Source of the DNA: Heliocidaris erythrogramma
Taxonomy: Eukaryota; Echinodermata; Echinoidea; Camarodonta; Echinometridae
Assembly (NCBI GenBank): GCA_025617745.1
Contig: CM046853.1
Span: 6,568,873 to 6,632,872, forward strand
DNA: 64,000 bases
Direction of reading: 5' to 3'
A model generated the notes under the pieces. The model did no database searches. It was not told where the DNA came from and saw nothing but the letters and a program-made list of their open reading frames with translations. This document shows positions 1-13,400 of this stretch, piece after piece. Positions within the stretch are counted from its first letter, which is position 1. Each line of letters opens with the position of its first letter. The position numbers and the translations under genes are program-made.

Positions 1-230
1 CTGATTGTCATTTAATAAACTATAATCGTTAATAACAATAAGTACTATTGGCTAATAGCTCTGATAAAGTATTGCTCACACATGCCAAAATTCGATAATT
101 CATGTAAATCTGTCATTAAAGGCTTCTCAGCAGAGAAATTACAAAAATCTGTTATATTGGTTGACATACATGTAGGCATGTAATCCTTCCAACAGTTTCA
201 ATAAAACTGAAAACATATAAGAGACATTGG

Positions 231-478
231 CCCATATTCTGAACTCCGCTTTAACTTAAACTCCAGTCTAGGTTAAACCAGAGCTTTAATTAAAACTGAC
301 TTAAACCACAAGTCCAGTCTAAATTTCTGTACAAAGTTAAACCACACTAGACTGGAGTTTAAGTTAAACTGGAATTCAGAATGTGATTTTCTAAAACTCT
401 GGATTAAAGGGCAGGTTTAGACTGGTTTTAAACTACACTTAGACCGCGGTTTAAGTTAAAGCGGAGTTCAAAATACGG
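231..478. mobile_element. Foldback MITE, about 250 bp
   Basis: The ends are inverted copies of each other: the left end contains CTGAACTCCGCTTTAACTTA and the right end contains its near-complement TTTAAGTTAAAGCGGAGTTC. The inside is a series of diverged copies of a 'TAGACTGGAGTTTAAGTTAAA' type word in both orientations (for example 297-375), so the whole unit can fold back. It carries no coding potential. It lies downstream of the SLC25A42-like gene. The superfamily is unknown. Confidence 0.7.
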
Positions 479-1082
479 GCGAGTATAGATAATTTCTTTC
501 ATACAAATAATCACTATTTACATAGCAAAGTTGCATAAAATAGCTCATTAGTCCACATTAGTCATAATTTGACTTATACTTTAAGTAGTAAACAGGCATC
601 AAAACAAGGTTTAAAGATATTTTGCATTTTAACACATTTAGCACCAGCTGTTTTTAACAAACAATACAGCCAACACAAATCACTTACCAGAGTCTACATG
701 TGGCTCCAGAAGAATAGGAAACAGCATCACCATTTAACTCAATTGATTTCACCTTTAAACTTTCAAATGCAAACATGAATGTAACATAAGCAATACTAGT
801 AAACATATTCTTTTCGTTACAACAGCAAGGACTTCTGCTGCAAAAGTTCTGTTGGACTTTATTTCTATAAAATCAATGACTTGAATGTGGCACTTAGGGG
901 TCCTCATTTTTAATTCACTGACTGATCACGCTGGCAGGTTACTTGTACATGTAGTTTGAGAGATCAGGTAAGCTGAGAACATGTATGGCACCACTCAAAA
1001 AAGAAAAAAACTGGCAATATAGATGGATTCACTGATGGATGGAGAGTAAACGCACTGATTATCATTGGCAGACTGGACATCA
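479..1082 (-). other. SLC25A42-like 3' UTR and downstream DNA
   Basis: There is no coding signal. On the minus strand this stretch directly follows the TGA stop at 1085-1083. A candidate polyadenylation signal lies at 863-858, so the 3' UTR probably ends near 830-845. I see nothing else in it. Confidence 0.4.
858..863 (-). promoter_or_regulatory. Candidate polyadenylation signal AATAAA
   Basis: The plus strand reads TTTATT, giving AATAAA on the minus strand about 220 bases past the SLC25A42-like stop codon. This is the first canonical hexamer I found after the stop. Whether it is used cannot be seen from sequence. Confidence 0.4.
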
Positions 1083-1405
1083 TCAAGAATCGTCCCTGAA
1101 GAAGTGTGTCTGAGACAACCACTTTAAGGTCAGGTCAAAGACTGTGAAACTGATCCCTACAGCAACAGGCCCTTTTATCCAGTTCATACTGAGCCCCTTA
1201 TAGAGACCTCCAATCACACCACCTTCTTTGATAATGTTCCGGCCTGTAGTAAGGATAGAGTCATAATTGTACTTGGTGATTCCTGCTGTCTGCATACGTC
1301 GTCGTATCACATCCAAGGGATAGGAAGCTGATTGACCAAACAGACCAGCTACTGCTCCAAACGCTAGCCGTTCAGTTGGATTTGGTTCTTTTCGGTTTGT
1401 GTATT
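1083..1405 (-). CDS. SLC25A42: SLC25A42-like coding exon 6 (terminal)
   Basis: Residues 237-343 and the TGA stop, after an acceptor ending TGTAG. It contains the third carrier repeat: [19 protein letters not shown] and [20 protein letters not shown]. It ends in a short polar tail, FFRDDS. Confidence 0.94.
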
Positions 1406-4400
1406 CTACAGTAGTATGACAACAAAGAGGGGAAATCATATTTTTTTGCTCACTTTTATGTCTGTTTGATGATCTATTCTACCCAACTGCAAAGAAAGCA
1501 AGTATATGCTTTCAGGTCAGATATATACATGTTTTAAAACTCTTTCTCTTACTCTTTTCTCATCTGACTCTATCAGTTTAACTATCTTTCTCTGTTGCCA
1601 TCCCCCTTGTATAATTTGTAAAACTACAATGCAAGTTCTATCCAATGATTTGGCCTTTTCAAAGCAGGAAAACATAAGGGAGGTACATGTATTTACCGAT
1701 CTTTACTATTTACCAATATTATACACCATAGTCTACTCTGACTCTGACTAGAGCTCTATGTGAGACATTACAACTCATTGGTTGTAATGGTAATGATTAC
1801 TATACTTTATCTATATAGCATTCATTCCAAGCAAAACTATCCTTCAGACTAGTACGTCATCTGGATTTGACAGGAAATAAGATACGATCAAACAGAAACA
1901 TATAATATATAACATATAAAGTAGTACATTTCATATATAATATGGAAGGTCTACAAAAGTGGAGCTCAACTAATTCCAGTAATTATCTGAGGGATATCAT
2001 TTGGTTAATTGGCTTGACCCAAATCGGTCCGAAGAGTGACCAGGACATATGTTCAGATCTTGAAGCTAAAAAAGTTTTGCATAATATAAAGCCTTAAGAA
2101 GCCAATGACAGATAAATGCCTGATATCTGGCATCCATATAAACCTACCTCTGTGCTGTTTCTTGAGGGTTTCATAAGTGAAGAAGCTGATGCCACCATAT
2201 GGAATAACACCAAGTACTGTAGGTAGAAAACCTCTGTAGAAACTAGCTACACCATCTACTCTGAAGGTCATCAGGAACATTGACATGATCCCTTTATAAC
2301 TGTAAGTACACAAAAGATGAGAAAAGAGAATTTTAGATGTCTAATTGTAATCATGAAAATGACTTCATATATGAAATGGTTGTCAGCTACTTTCTCCCTT
2401 TTTATTTTTGCAACAGTATTCTTTCCTTCTTCTGTGGTTCCTGTATATTTATTATGTTTATAACATTCTTTGAAAACAAGGAAAATGTTTTTTTTTTATA
2501 AATTCATTTCTAAAAGCCAGACAATATCAAAGGCGATGAATAAAATAAGTGCATTTTAATCACCTCTCCCCGCACACAGCAATTGTTCAGTTCCATAGAC
2601 AATGTTACGCATATGGTAATTCCATTACCATGTCAATCTTACCATTCTAGGATGAAATGAAAAAGTATTTCCTATACTGTCACTAATCGTAATGAGAAGT
2701 AATGCAAAAGGTCCTTTATTACTTCGAATTTATAATAACCATTAAAGATATAAAGTAAATACTTAAGCATTTGTTGTTTTGTTATTGTTGAACTAGAGCA
2801 CTCGGAGGGGGGGACCAGTCCGAGTACATGTATCCCCTGAACCCGTCACCCATCCCCCATTTGAATCAATGTTGTGACTGAAATGGATAAAGTGGCAATT
2901 TGGGACCTCGGGTATCACTGCTGACAAATTTGACCTTTTTGTACTTTTGTCATTTTTTAGTTGTTTTGAAATTGAAGGTGATCCGACAAAAACTGCAGCC
3001 GGTAGAGCGCTCACAAGAAATTCTTTACTATTTCTTTTAAAAATATGGTTACCATAGCAACGATGACTCCACCCACACCAAAAACAATAGGCGTCTTCAT
3101 CTTACCATAATGCACCACCATACGAAATATGAAGATGATCCGACAAGAACTGCAACCGGTAGAGCGCTCACAAGAAAGTCTTTACCATTTCTTTAAAAAA
3201 TATGGTTACCATGGCAACCATGTCGACTCCGCCCACACCAAAAACAATAGGCGTCTTCATCTTACCATAATGCACCTCCATGCGAAATTTGAAGGTGATC
3301 CGACAAGAACTGCAGCGGGTAGAGCGCTCACAAAAAAATCTTTACTATTTCTTTAAAAATATGGCAACCATGTCGACCCCGCCCACACCAAAAACAATAG
3401 AGTACCGAAGTGTGACGTCATCAAATTTTGATTTTTGTATTTCAGTATTTTTAGCACCATATTTAGGTAGAGCATGATGGAAAACGTTCACACATCAAAT
3501 TTGACATGAATCAGTTCATGGTGGCCCAAGGTATGGCTATATGAATATCTAATTAGCCCCATTGAAGTCAGTGCAAATTGGCCTCACCGTCCAGTTTAGA
3601 ACCAGGCCAATTTAACACTAACTTCAATGGGGCTAAGGAGGTATTCATGCGGCCATATCTCGGGGCCCAATGAGCCAATTGCCATAAAATTTGGGCTCTG
3701 GATGTTTTTCACCATGTTCCTTTGAGATATGGTATAAAAAATGTCAAAATGAAAAAACAGCTTTTTGTGACGTCATCACTTCGGTAGTCTATAGGCGTCT
3801 TCATCTTACCATAATGCACCTCCATGCAAAATTTGAAGGTGATCCGACAAGAACTGCAGCCGGCAGAGCGCTCACAAGACAATCTTTACTATTTCTTTAA
3901 AAATATGGTTACCATGGCAACCATGACTCCGCCCATGACTCCGCCCACACCAAAAACAATAGGCTTCTTCATCTTACCATAATGCACCTCCATGTGAAAT
4001 TTGAAGGTATCCGACAAAAACTGCAGCCAGTAGAGCGCTCACAAGAAAATCTCTGCGGCGGACGCGGACGCGGCGCGACGATGCCATATCCATAGTATCC
4101 CCGAACACTAGTTCGGGGGATACAATAATAAATCAATACTGTGAAGTATATACCAAAACCAAGGAGCATACAACACAAGAAACTAGTTATCTCTTTGCCC
4201 TCTAGGTGCAATCAGTTTTCTTGAAAGGCATGTTATTTACCTTGTTCTATGAGTTACTGCCATTCTAGCCCTGAGTACATCTAATGGATAGGTTAAAGAA
4301 GCTGCTGTCACACCTGCTAGAGAACCTGCCAGAAACCTACGAGCTGGGTTCAGGTTCCTACAATCAGAGACATTGGGATATCAAAAAAGTTTTTGATAAT

Positions 4401-7400
4401 GGTTCACATATATTTCCAATAGGAAACAAAGCAAGCAATGTAAAGTGAAAAAGATTATACGAGCATATATCAAGTGATGGCTCAGTGGTAAAGCAGTGGT
4501 CCCGTCACTGGGAGGACCCGGGTTCGAAACCAAGTTGTTGCTCTAGTGCCCTTTGGTGAGGTATTAATACCCATTACCAATTCCCTCGGAGAGGACTTAA
4601 AGCCGTCGGTCCCTGGGTTGCTTACTTAAAAGCATACACAGGCTTTCTTAGCAGTCAGGTAAAATAAACCATCAAACCATTCAAAACATTCAAAGACAAG
4701 AATCTTCACTGACACAACTTTTGTGGAAAACTAAAAAAATAATCTCTAAACATCTTTCAACCAGTTCTCATTTGAGGGGCAGAGGAATATAATAATATTA
4801 TACAATCATTTTATAGTTATGAATAATTAGAGGGAGATTTTTTTTTGTTACATACACTCGTATTTAATACATGGGTTTCCTTCTTTCATGCATACATTAG
4901 ATTTATTATACAAAATTTCTGCGCAACTTGTAAGAAACAAGAATAAATCAATACTTGATGACAAATCACATACTGTGTATTGTGAGTGTTGAGGAGTTTT
5001 TTGTACTGTTCATGTGCTGCATACTGGATGGCAGCATAAGGGATGATTCGAACCATTGTAGCTGAATTGCCCCTCCACAGTGCAACCACTCCTTCCTTGT
5101 GGTATACATCTCTCAGGACTCCTATTGCATTCCTCGCAGAAAACTTCATGTCAGATGCTAAACAAAAACAAACACAAAAAAACAAAAACGAACAATAATA
5201 AACAAAACTGAAAATCTAAAGAGTATTTTGGAGCAGACCTACTAATATATGTTTTTTAAAAATTTGATGGGTAGATTTTGTACATGAACGATATAATCTG
5301 ATATTTTATTTTAAAAAACCCAAACAAACCACACAGAAGAATTATACATTTTAAGTCTGAAAGACATCTAGGGCTATTAAGAGCTATGGCATATGCCACT
5401 TGCACAAATATAATCTTGAGCTACATGTACATGTATCCACATTTTGGAAATTGCATGAGTTGAGTACATGCTATAATTATAACTACAAGCAGATGATATG
5501 CATCTTTTCATACATTATTCATAAAAAGCAAAGGGATCATGCGGTAAAGATCCTCAGCAAAATATGAAGATTAGAATTCACTGCAAATTGATTATACATG
5601 TATGCATCTTTCAATTCTCTCCTTACTCATAGACAGGATAAAGACTTTACCAGGATTTGATTGAATTTTCATGAGTTATCATTTAAGAAATAAAAAGAAA
5701 TCCATTGTACTTTGTACTTGATAAAGATCTTTACCTAGAAGACATAAAGCCTCATCATATATCATTTTGCCATGAACAAACAAAGAAATAAAGAGCAGAA
5801 TATTATCCCAATCACAGTTACATGTATACATAATTTGAAGTCAATGAATGATCAAACTTTCCCTGACATGATGATGAAACTCTACCCAACCCATGCAACC
5901 TAACTAAATAACTTACTAGTACTTACTCTGAGATAATTTTTACTCTGTTCAAGCAAAGAATCATAGACTTGGCCAGAGTTCTAACCTACTATGCAGCCAC
6001 ATCAACTACAACTTTTTTTTTTAAAAACTCTAACCCCCATGGGAAGCGGAAATGTTTTTTGTGAGCTCCGGCAACAAGCTCCACTGGAGCATAGCAGCAT
6101 ATTAGACTGATTACTGTACGTCTTTATACATGAGAATATACTGAAGATATATCTGCATTTTACACTCTCCTCGGATATTTTATGGAGTTTGTTTGAACGC
6201 TTCATTATATATACTGTAACTTTTGAGTAATCTATCAAGCATGCCTTCCACGAGAGGTGCTGTGAGATCGGAGGACTTGTCCATGGATGTCCGTGAAGAA
6301 GTCCGCAAGGCATTAGAAGTGCATCATGAACTCCTTGACCATCTGGTGACAAAGGTTAAGCAAACTCTTATCGACGAGCTTACAGACACAATCACCAAGA
6401 AAGTAGCTGAAACCTTAAGAGAAACATATGGATTTGAATTAGGGGAGAAAGACAAGAGGATCAGCGATCTCGAGAAGAAGGTAGAAGATCAGGAAAACCA
6501 GTGTGATGATGCAGAGAAATACTCCAGAAGAAACTGCTTAGTATTTCATGGACTTAAGGAGGAGGAAGGAGAGAATACAGACGAGGCATTAAAGAAATTC
6601 TGCAAGGAAAAGCTTGATGTATCCAGCGAAAATTGTGATATCGACAGGTCGTACTGACTCGGAACACCTAAGCCAGATAAGGTGCGTGGGATAATCATGA
6701 AATTTGCCAACTACAACACACAAAAGGCCGTCTACCAGGTCCAGTATAGGAGGAAACTACGGAAAATGAAAGCCCCATCATTCTACTTCATTCAGGAGAA
6801 TTCGATCAAGGCGCGATCAGACCTCTTCTGGACAGCGAAGAAGAACTACAAGGACAAACTTAAAAGTACATGGACACAAGATGGACGGATAAAAGTTATC
6901 ACGACGAACAACCAGTGAGTAACTCTAACAAGAGTGAGTCATGTCGACAAACTCAAAGACAAACTTTCTGCAAATTGAATCTGACCTCATTCCATAAGAC
7001 ATTGTTTTGCATTACTCTATATCTAAGACATATATATTTCATTATGTCATGTTTCTTGCATTTTCTATTTTAGAAATATTATATACAGTATATGTATAAA
7101 CTGTTAGCAATCATATAATAATAATAATAATAATATTCAGCTTTTATATAGCGCCTAATACATCAGAGATGTCTCTAAGCGCTTTACAGATATATTATTA
7201 CCCTGGTCATCGGATTCTGGCATGCCCGCACACAATGTATGCACATTCTCCGCTCCCTGGGGAGTATTCCAGCCAGTCGCCTGTTAAGCGCACACATGCT
7301 AAGCAAAGGACATTAACTTTCGCCATCCTACCGGGTACCCATTTAACACCTGGGTGGAGAGTGGCAAATGTAGATTAACGTCTTGCCAAAGGACGCTAGT

Positions 7401-10400
7401 GCTGCGGTGGGATTCGAACCCCGGACCTCGTGGTTCACAGTCCAGGGACTTATCCACTGATCCACAACACCTCTACAGATCATAGAATGATATGTAGAGT
7501 GATTATTTTATGTTACAATATATATACCTCATATATCATGAATATTTACCTTATATATCATAAATATATAAAACTGTTGTTTTCCTTTTCTCAAGAAAAG
7601 GGCAATGTTGCTGCACTACAGGTTATTGACATTGCCTGTACAGATTCCAAATGGAAACGCTTATTGTCTTTTTGAGGCGTGTCAGTTCATTCCCTCATAT
7701 TACTCTTTTTCATGATATAATGACTATACTATTTCTTCACTTTGTTCTCTGGTTTAACAACATTTGAAAAGCGCAACTCCGTGCCCTAAAGCCTTACAGA
7801 CTAATTGATTTCTTTGTATGACAATGAGGCTTTAAAATACAATGCTTTCGACGCAATGATTATTCACTTTTAAATGGGACTTTTCGGTAATGACCGTATT
7901 ATAATCGTATTAGGAAGAGATTTCTATAGTGGTACTAGATAATGCACTCGAATAGTACTCTTGATAATCTCGGTCAGTGACACTGCTTGCACAGACTTCC
8001 AACTTCCGACTTCCTCAAAATACTTGGTTAGTTCATAATGAATAGACTCTGTCATTTTGTTCTTTGTTAACTTAAGCTCTATAGGAGTTGCAACACCATT
8101 TCCTATAAAGAGTATTATCACAACCATTTCAAAGGTTCATGAATCATGGACAGTTGTTACATTTTATTTATCTTGTACTTCCATTTACGTTGATAAATTT
8201 GACCTTTAACAAAATCTTTTTATACAAAGTTTTTACCACTTTGGACATCTATGCTTTGGGTGAGGATATGCACTGAAAGTAGTACGTACGTCATGTAGCT
8301 ATATTTTTCATTTGATATTCTATGCTGAAATTATGACAATGCTCTTGCAATTTTGGAAATTTTAAGAAACAACTTCAACAAATCTGAAGTTGTGTTTATT
8401 TTCATTGTAATAATTATTCTCTGTAATATATAAATTCATTGCATTGCAATCATGCAATGATTGAGAATGGCTGCCGCTGCAGTTTCGGTTTTTCACTTTT
8501 GTGGTCATACGATATTGACAATTTTTTTTCTCTGTGTTTTAGCATTTATTTTCTTTTTGTTATTGTTGTTACTTTGTTTCATATTTGATGTTCTATTTTC
8601 TGTTTGTGTGTATAGGGTCTAGAGATGAATAATAATTTCCCCATGTGCAATACTGATGGTAGAGTCAACTATAAAGCACTGCTTTGTACTTCATGTAATG
8701 CTTGGGTTCATATCTCATGCGCAAGTATTCCTATAAAAGTGTATGACATATCTGAATTATTTTTTGATTGGAAATGTCTGAAATGTAGTATGAAAATATT
8801 GCCATTTGCGATGAAAATTCTATTGATACAGAATAAATCGAAGTTATAGCAAATCCACTTGAGGATATTTCACATTTTAATCAGAAAGTTCATAAAGATA
8901 GCTCTTGTATATACAGAACTATCAACTAATAGTCCATTTGACACTCCTGTGTAGTCAATAGCGAACCTAGAAAAGTTGCGTACACTGAAGTTTTTTTGTT
9001 GATTTGTGATCTTATGTGATCCTAGAACAATTTCAGCTTTGTTGTTCAAATGGCAACTTTGCGCAATTTTCATAATTTGCATAAATCCCAAATGGCGCCT
9101 GGTAGCCATATTGAAACCAACTTATGAACTAAATGTCACATACTAGTGTATGATACATGTATATAGGGGATTTGAGGTACATAGAATTCATTTTTAATGC
9201 AAATTTTGCAATTTACGATCACGTTTAGGTCATGAAGGTCAAATAACGGTCAAATAAAGGACAAATTTGTTACATGTATACATATGACTGTGCATACCAG
9301 GGTAAAAAATACTTTTTTTTTTTTTATGAGGGCTATTCTTTCTAAAAAAAGTAGCCCCTGTGGACAACTTTATAGGGATAAGATAAGATACATCTGATTT
9401 TGTGATTGTGAGGTTACAGAGGTAGCACATAATATAACTACAATTACACTGGAGTTACATAGGGTAAACTCACAATATCACACTATCAGCTGTAATGAGA
9501 AGATCTGGGAGAAATTTTAATATTACAAAATGAATTGAATACTACAGTGAATATAGTTTTTTATGTACAGTGAAAGTTGAAATATGCATTAAATCAAATC
9601 AGATTAATACATTCCTCTGTTTTGACCTGTAGACAATGCTTTGACAGTCTACTAAAGTCTATAGAGTACCGAAGTGTGACGTCATCAAATTTTAATTTTT
9701 GTATTTCAGTATTTTTAGGACCATATTTAGGTAGAGCATGATGGAAAACGTTCACACATCAAATTTGACATGAATCAGTTCATGGTGGCCCAAGGTATGG
9801 CTATATGAATATCTAATTAGCCCCATTGAAGTCATTGTAAATTGGCCTGGTTCTTAACAGTTTAGAACCAGGCCAATTTAACACTGACTTCAATGGGGCT
9901 AAGGAGGTATTGATGCGGCCATATCTCGGCGCCCAATGAGCCAATTGCCATAAAATTTGGGCTCTGGATGTTTTACACCATGTTCCTTTGAGATATGGTA
10001 TAAAAAATGCCAAAATGAAAAAATAGCTTTTTGTGACGTCATCACTTCGGTACTCTATGACTGTCATTTTTAGGCTATACAAGTAGACTGGCAGAGGTAT
10101 GCAAAGTACTGCAAAATGCACTGATCACCATTTTACCATATAGATGTTTCTTCTTTTGTACATGTATTATTTTATCCTTTTTATGTATTTCCTACCATGT
10201 CATAATAGAGTTGCAGATTCCTTGAAGAATTAAATACAATGTACAACATTTGAATAGGTAAATTCAATTTGTTTTGTGATTTGTTTGTTGTCTCAGATTA
10301 TCTATCTTGATTGCAGGATTAGGATTTACTTTTTTATAAGTTGACACTGAATTAAATTGAAATGGTATCTATTTGAAAGTCCATATGGAACATGTAGCAC

Positions 10401-13400
10401 AACTGCCGAAGTCTTAAACCTCAAGGACCTGAATTACATGGAGTTTACAAAGTAAATTTACTAATTTATTTGTGTAAATTATCTTTACACAAATAACAAA
10501 CAATCATAATAATACTAGGAGAAGTTGTGGTTTAGTTGAAATAGTCCCGTACCCATTTGAATTCGCATGTGTACGTGTCTCTACGATGGCGTACCCGTTG
10601 CGAGCTCATATCGAGTAGTCGCACTAACGGTCTCATATGGATCGTATGTACGTAAATAACAGCACACCGCCGCGCCGTGATGCGTGGAAAACTGGAAACC
10701 ATTCATATTTTTTGATAAACCGTATTGCGTAAAGACTAGTTTAAACTGAAGCAAGCGTTTATCATTATTGGATTACTACAGCGCTGATACGTACATGTAA
10801 CATCCGAGTGAAAGTCGCTACCTTTATTCCATTTCCCACTATGCATTGCGCATTTATTTACGCTAAGACTGTTAACTCGGTTCGATCTCGTTCATGATTT
10901 CCGTAGTTAGACTTCTGAAAAGGAAAGCTTGCCGTAAGTGTCCTGCTCGGAGTCCTGCTCTTAGATCACAAATTTCACAATTCATAAATTTATATACAAT
11001 TTCGGAGCTGAGGCAAGGGGGCAACTCTAAATAAAATGGTCGCCCCAAAGAAGTGGGTTTTAAGGATTTTAGGGGGCGATTAGCGCTCTACCGAGGGCTA
11101 AATCACCCGTCACCCCCGGGTATTTTTTACCCTGGTGCATACATTGGATTTTTAAACTGTTAATGATGTCTAATGTTGAAATGAAGGGGCTTTGGGTGTG
11201 TAGAACTAATCTATAAGATCATTCATTCATTTAGCGGTATTGGTTAGAAGGGGTCAATTCAAGGTCAAAGTTGAACTTGATATTATGGATAACACTTTGT
11301 TTGGATATGATTTGTCTTTGACGGGTATGTGGTGCCGAATGACTTGATGTTAGGTTTTCAGTTTAAGTCGAGTTCACAAACTGGAGGTGAGGTCAAAGTT
11401 CAATCTTACCTCTGGGTCACAAAGGTCAAAATTCAAATACAGCTTATCTGTCATTTAGATTTAAAGTCTTAGAGGAAATCTATATTCAGAATTATGTCCG
11501 ACCAAATTGTGGATAATAGTGCAGAATCAATTTATATGATGATAGCATTCATTCAAATTCCACTTAATATCAGTCACAAAGGGATCAGTTCAAGGTCAAA
11601 GTTAAACTGGACAGTGGATACTGGATTAGTATAATATGCTAGCACAGGTTTGACAGTATTTCCCCAAGCAACTTTTGTAATGGAAACTTGCTTCATCTAG
11701 TTTGTCTGCAGACATCCAGAACGGTTTAATGGATTCAAGTCTCAGTTTAGGTAGAATGTTCTCATGACGTGTTATATTAGGTATTAGGTAAGGATTCATG
11801 GGTGGCTGTTCTGTTCTATAGTATTCATAATCCCAAGAGTTACATTTGACGGAAACGAACCACCTACTTTGGTTATGATGAACCATCAAAGTCAGGCAGC
11901 ATGGTGGATATTGAGACGATGTTCCGACTTATATGGTATGGTCAGAGGGCAAGGGTCCCTTAACCACTGATCTGCATGTAAAATTTACGTGCAGATCGGT
12001 ACAAAGGTTTGGAATCAATCGCAGATTGAAAACAACCGTTCTGATTGGTCTGTACGGGTTATCGTTTTGAACAAGATGTTCATGAGACAAGGATCTAGAT
12101 TGGCTACTGACTCTGACTCTGCACAATTGATTGCAAACCTTTATGTTACGGGCCCAGGTCGTCAAATTCTGCAATGAAAGGTCCTTTATATTGTATTAAA
12201 CTATAGGCCCTACCTTCCCAACACCACATCCCATGATGAACACATCGAACTTCCCGTATAGAAACTGCTTAGTCCTAATCTACATGCTACATGTAGATCT
12301 GCAAAGTATATCTGAAACTGAAAGTTTGCACTATAATTGCAACAATCTAGATCAGACTATATCACACATAGTAAACATACTGACAAATTTCCATCAAGAG
12401 TGGCAGAAGAAATCCACAATCATGATATTTTACATGGCTTTTCAACATGCACCTAGATCAGTAAAATCTTTTATTATGTAGAGGTGTCGTGGTCTAGTGG
12501 ATACGTCACCGGACTGTGGATCACATGGTTCGCGGTTCGAATCTCGCCGCGGCGCTAATGTCCTTTGGCAAGACATTCATCTACATTTGCCACTCTCCAC
12601 CCAGGTGAAGTAAATGGGTACCCGTTAGGAAGAAATTCCTCGAATGCCTTAGCGCCTATCATGGCAGCTCGGCTAAAGCCGGGGTAATAATGTGATACTT
12701 TGTATTAAGCGCAGTAGAGTATATTTGTATAGTAGCTGCGCTATATAAATGGACATATTATTATTATTGTTTGCTAAATAAAGTTGATGTATCTACCTAT
12801 TATGCTAGTTGACCCAAACTACGCCACCACTGAGAAACTTAGACACATTCGTGCATGCCCCACCCCGCTATGCGGCCTTTCCATAGTCACCTGCGCGAGC
12901 GCACGCCCGCCATCTTCCTCTAGCAAGCTGCCAGAGACAACGCTTAGGACATGTTGCTGGGCAAGGAGAGGGGACGGTGGGAGGGACATAGGTAGATACA
13001 TCAACTTATTTAGCAAATAATAAAATCATGTAAGACTTTACTGATTTACTACAATAAATTGATGTATCTACCTATTTAGACAGAAATAACCGTCTGTTAT
13101 GGGGAAATCTTTAATATTTCTGACATTTCTCAACCTTCCCCATAGACAGACGGTACGACGTGGTATCACCAACAAGGTGGATGATCAGCCGACCTGAGCC
13201 TTAGGTCGCGTTGCCGTTACGTACTATACTGCACGGATACGCCACTGAATACATGCTACACACACAAACACACAGACAAATAATAAAAATACACTTCCGG
13301 TTCCGGATATGACCGTCCACTCACTCCGCGATATGTGATCATTCAGTCTCTCTGTACGGAGTCTAGTGGAGCCAGACGAAGTCTTAGCGGAACAACCGAC

